This document shows, piece after piece, positions 62,801-64,000 of a stretch of DNA of 64,000 nucleotides. Within the stretch, counting starts at the first letter, position 1; every line of letters starts with the position of its first letter. Under the pieces are notes generated by a model. That model was not told the origin of the DNA and ran no database searches. It worked only from the letters and a program-made list of their open reading frames with translations. This DNA is from Marchantia polymorpha subsp. ruderalis (Eukaryota; Streptophyta; Marchantiopsida; Marchantiales; Marchantiaceae). The DNA is taken from assembly GCA_037833965.1 (NCBI GenBank), contig AP031356.1:18436501-18500500 (forward strand), read 5' to 3'. Made by a program: the position numbers and the translations under genes.

Positions 62801-64000
62801 CGCATTTATCTTCTGAGATCGCATGGCAGATGTGGATTTCGAACTTGCAGCTCTGCAACATGTAACGTGCTGATCAAAAACACAACGATTTTGTAGTACT
62901 CTGACTAGGTCCTTTTGACCAGATCCTGTAACATGCAAAGGAAAAGCCAACAATCCATATGCTCTGTAGCTCACTTGTAGGCATCCAGATAAGCCTCCAG
63001 AGCTCCCTCCCAATCCCCTGTCGAATCAAAACAATTGCCGAGGTTTATTTTGGCGACGATCTGGCCCTGAGTACAAGGAGAAAGGCCAGCGCGTTAGCAG
63101 AGTAAGTGCGCGTCCTGATGAGAAGTGATACACTGGAAGCATTAGAATTCATCGTGCTGTTCTACAAGCACAAATAAAACACACACCTCCAAGTGATTGA
63201 TCCTGTGGCAAACATCCCATTCCTTCCAGTGCCACTTGATCGCTTTGGAAAAAATTCGGAGATTATAGTAAGAAATGCCAATCAGATCCAAAGCATCTCC
63301 GAGCTTCTCGTGGTCACCGAGACGCTCTGCTAAGGTTTTCAACCGCTTAGACATCCCAAGATGCTGTTTCACCAACATATACGTGCGCGCGTCAGAAAGT
63401 AGAAAACCTCCAAATGGTTAAACGTTAGAGGTTCCATGTATCGAATCAGATCCACACAATCTGCTGAATTGCGAACATGAATAAGTATAGAGAGGGAGAA
63501 CACCGACCACATCCCAGGATTTGATAGCGTAGGCCTCGGACAAAATATCAAATAACAACTTCATCTCCTGTTTGATGATCGTCCTCGATGATAAAACGTT
63601 TGGAGCACTCTCCACTCCACGACGGAGCTTTTTCTGCTGCTGCAACAAGACTCCAATTTGTTTGGATTTGTCTTCAGCTTCGCTAAGGACTTCAAGGTTG
63701 GCTATTATGTCCTCACACAGTTGAGTCTCGTCCTGGAGCGACTGGGCAATCACCAAAGCCCGTTTAAAACTCATCCTTGCCTTTTCGAATTCCAAGGCTT
63801 TGAGATGTAGGATTCCTTGATTCACCAGTCCCTTGGCTTCCCCTTGGGCGTGAGGAATTCGTTGGCAAATTGCGATGTCCATATCTGTGTGCTCCCTGGC
63901 TTTATCCCATTGCCGCAATTCACAATAAAGCTGACCGAGGTTGTGATGGAGTCTAGAACGTGCATCATCATTTTCATTGACCTCTTCTTCGTCACATATT
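56873..64000 (-). CDS. TSK: TONSOKU (TSK/MGO3/BRU1) homologue, 5' end outside the window
   Basis: Sixteen exons in phase: 64000-63511 (partial), 63363-63187, 63066-62975, 62852-62745, 62355-61085, 60957-60857, 60701-60578, 60099-59987, 59834-59799, 59735-59624, 59407-59303, 58947-58881, 58766-58643, 58505-58332, 58162-58045, 57918-56873, about 1418 residues. Plant TSK acts at replicating chromatin: its TPR domain reads histone H3.1 and it is needed for repair of broken forks and for meristem order. Order seen: TPR repeats ([60 protein letters not shown]); a long acidic, Ser-rich middle with VLSDDEE in exon 5; then leucine-rich repeats ([38 protein letters not shown]) and the terminal [15 protein letters not shown] with a Cys-rich end, matching the Arabidopsis C-terminus. 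The intron at 58044-57919 starts with GC rather than GT. There are no ankyrin repeats, as in other plant TSK and unlike animal TONSL. Confidence 0.95.

Overview
The window is nuclear DNA of a land plant. Spliced genes with short GT-AG introns, an alpha carbonic anhydrase, a P-class pentatricopeptide repeat (PPR) protein, an organelle-type RecX, a TONSOKU gene and Ty1/copia and LINE debris all point that way. A P5B-type ATPase (ATP13A2/Ypk9 type), a subfamily I recall as missing from flowering plants but present in early land plants, suggests a moss or another seedless plant. The species cannot be fixed from the sequence alone.

Layout. (1) 1-26042: a head-to-tail tandem duplication. The right unit carries a complete 19-exon P5B ATPase gene on the minus strand (18380-10081, 1519 aa model in frame throughout). 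The left unit carries exons 1-4 of a paralogue (2010-102) and runs off the left edge. Each gene drags 6-7.5 kb of duplicated upstream DNA in which I recognise no gene. A unique AT-rich spacer (8341-10080) separates the two. (2) 26851-29079: a seven-exon secreted-type alpha carbonic anhydrase, plus strand, 269 aa. (3) 29080-39589: a gene-poor AT-rich stretch with a broken copia element (33416-38339) that still has both LTRs and a 5-bp target duplication. (4) 39590-40720: intronless RecX-domain protein with a probable organelle transit peptide, minus strand. (5) 41215-47880: nested transposon fossils. A LINE is split by a second copia copy of the same family, which itself holds an insertion that looks like a solo LTR. 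(6) 47881-51455: unassigned DNA, a nuclear tRNA-Asp(GTC) gene next to a three-copy tandem repeat, and a small element bounded by a perfect 26-bp inverted repeat. (7) 51456-54148: six-exon PPR protein (536 aa), minus strand. (8) 56873-64000: sixteen exons of TONSOKU (TSK/MGO3/BRU1), minus strand, with the 5' end beyond the right edge.

The genes do not form a pathway. TSK (replication-coupled repair at chromatin) and RecX (modulator of RecA in organelles) are both genome-maintenance factors, and the PPR protein is probably organellar, but nothing links them beyond proximity. The most informative part is the P5B tandem pair. The copies differ in an in-frame N-terminal insertion, in the relation of an upstream ATG to the main start, in a replaced upstream segment, and by short hairpins present in only one copy.

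Exon limits were placed by hand from splice signals, reading phase and remembered family alignments. All five host gene models stay in phase from end to end, but single junctions may be off by a few bases.
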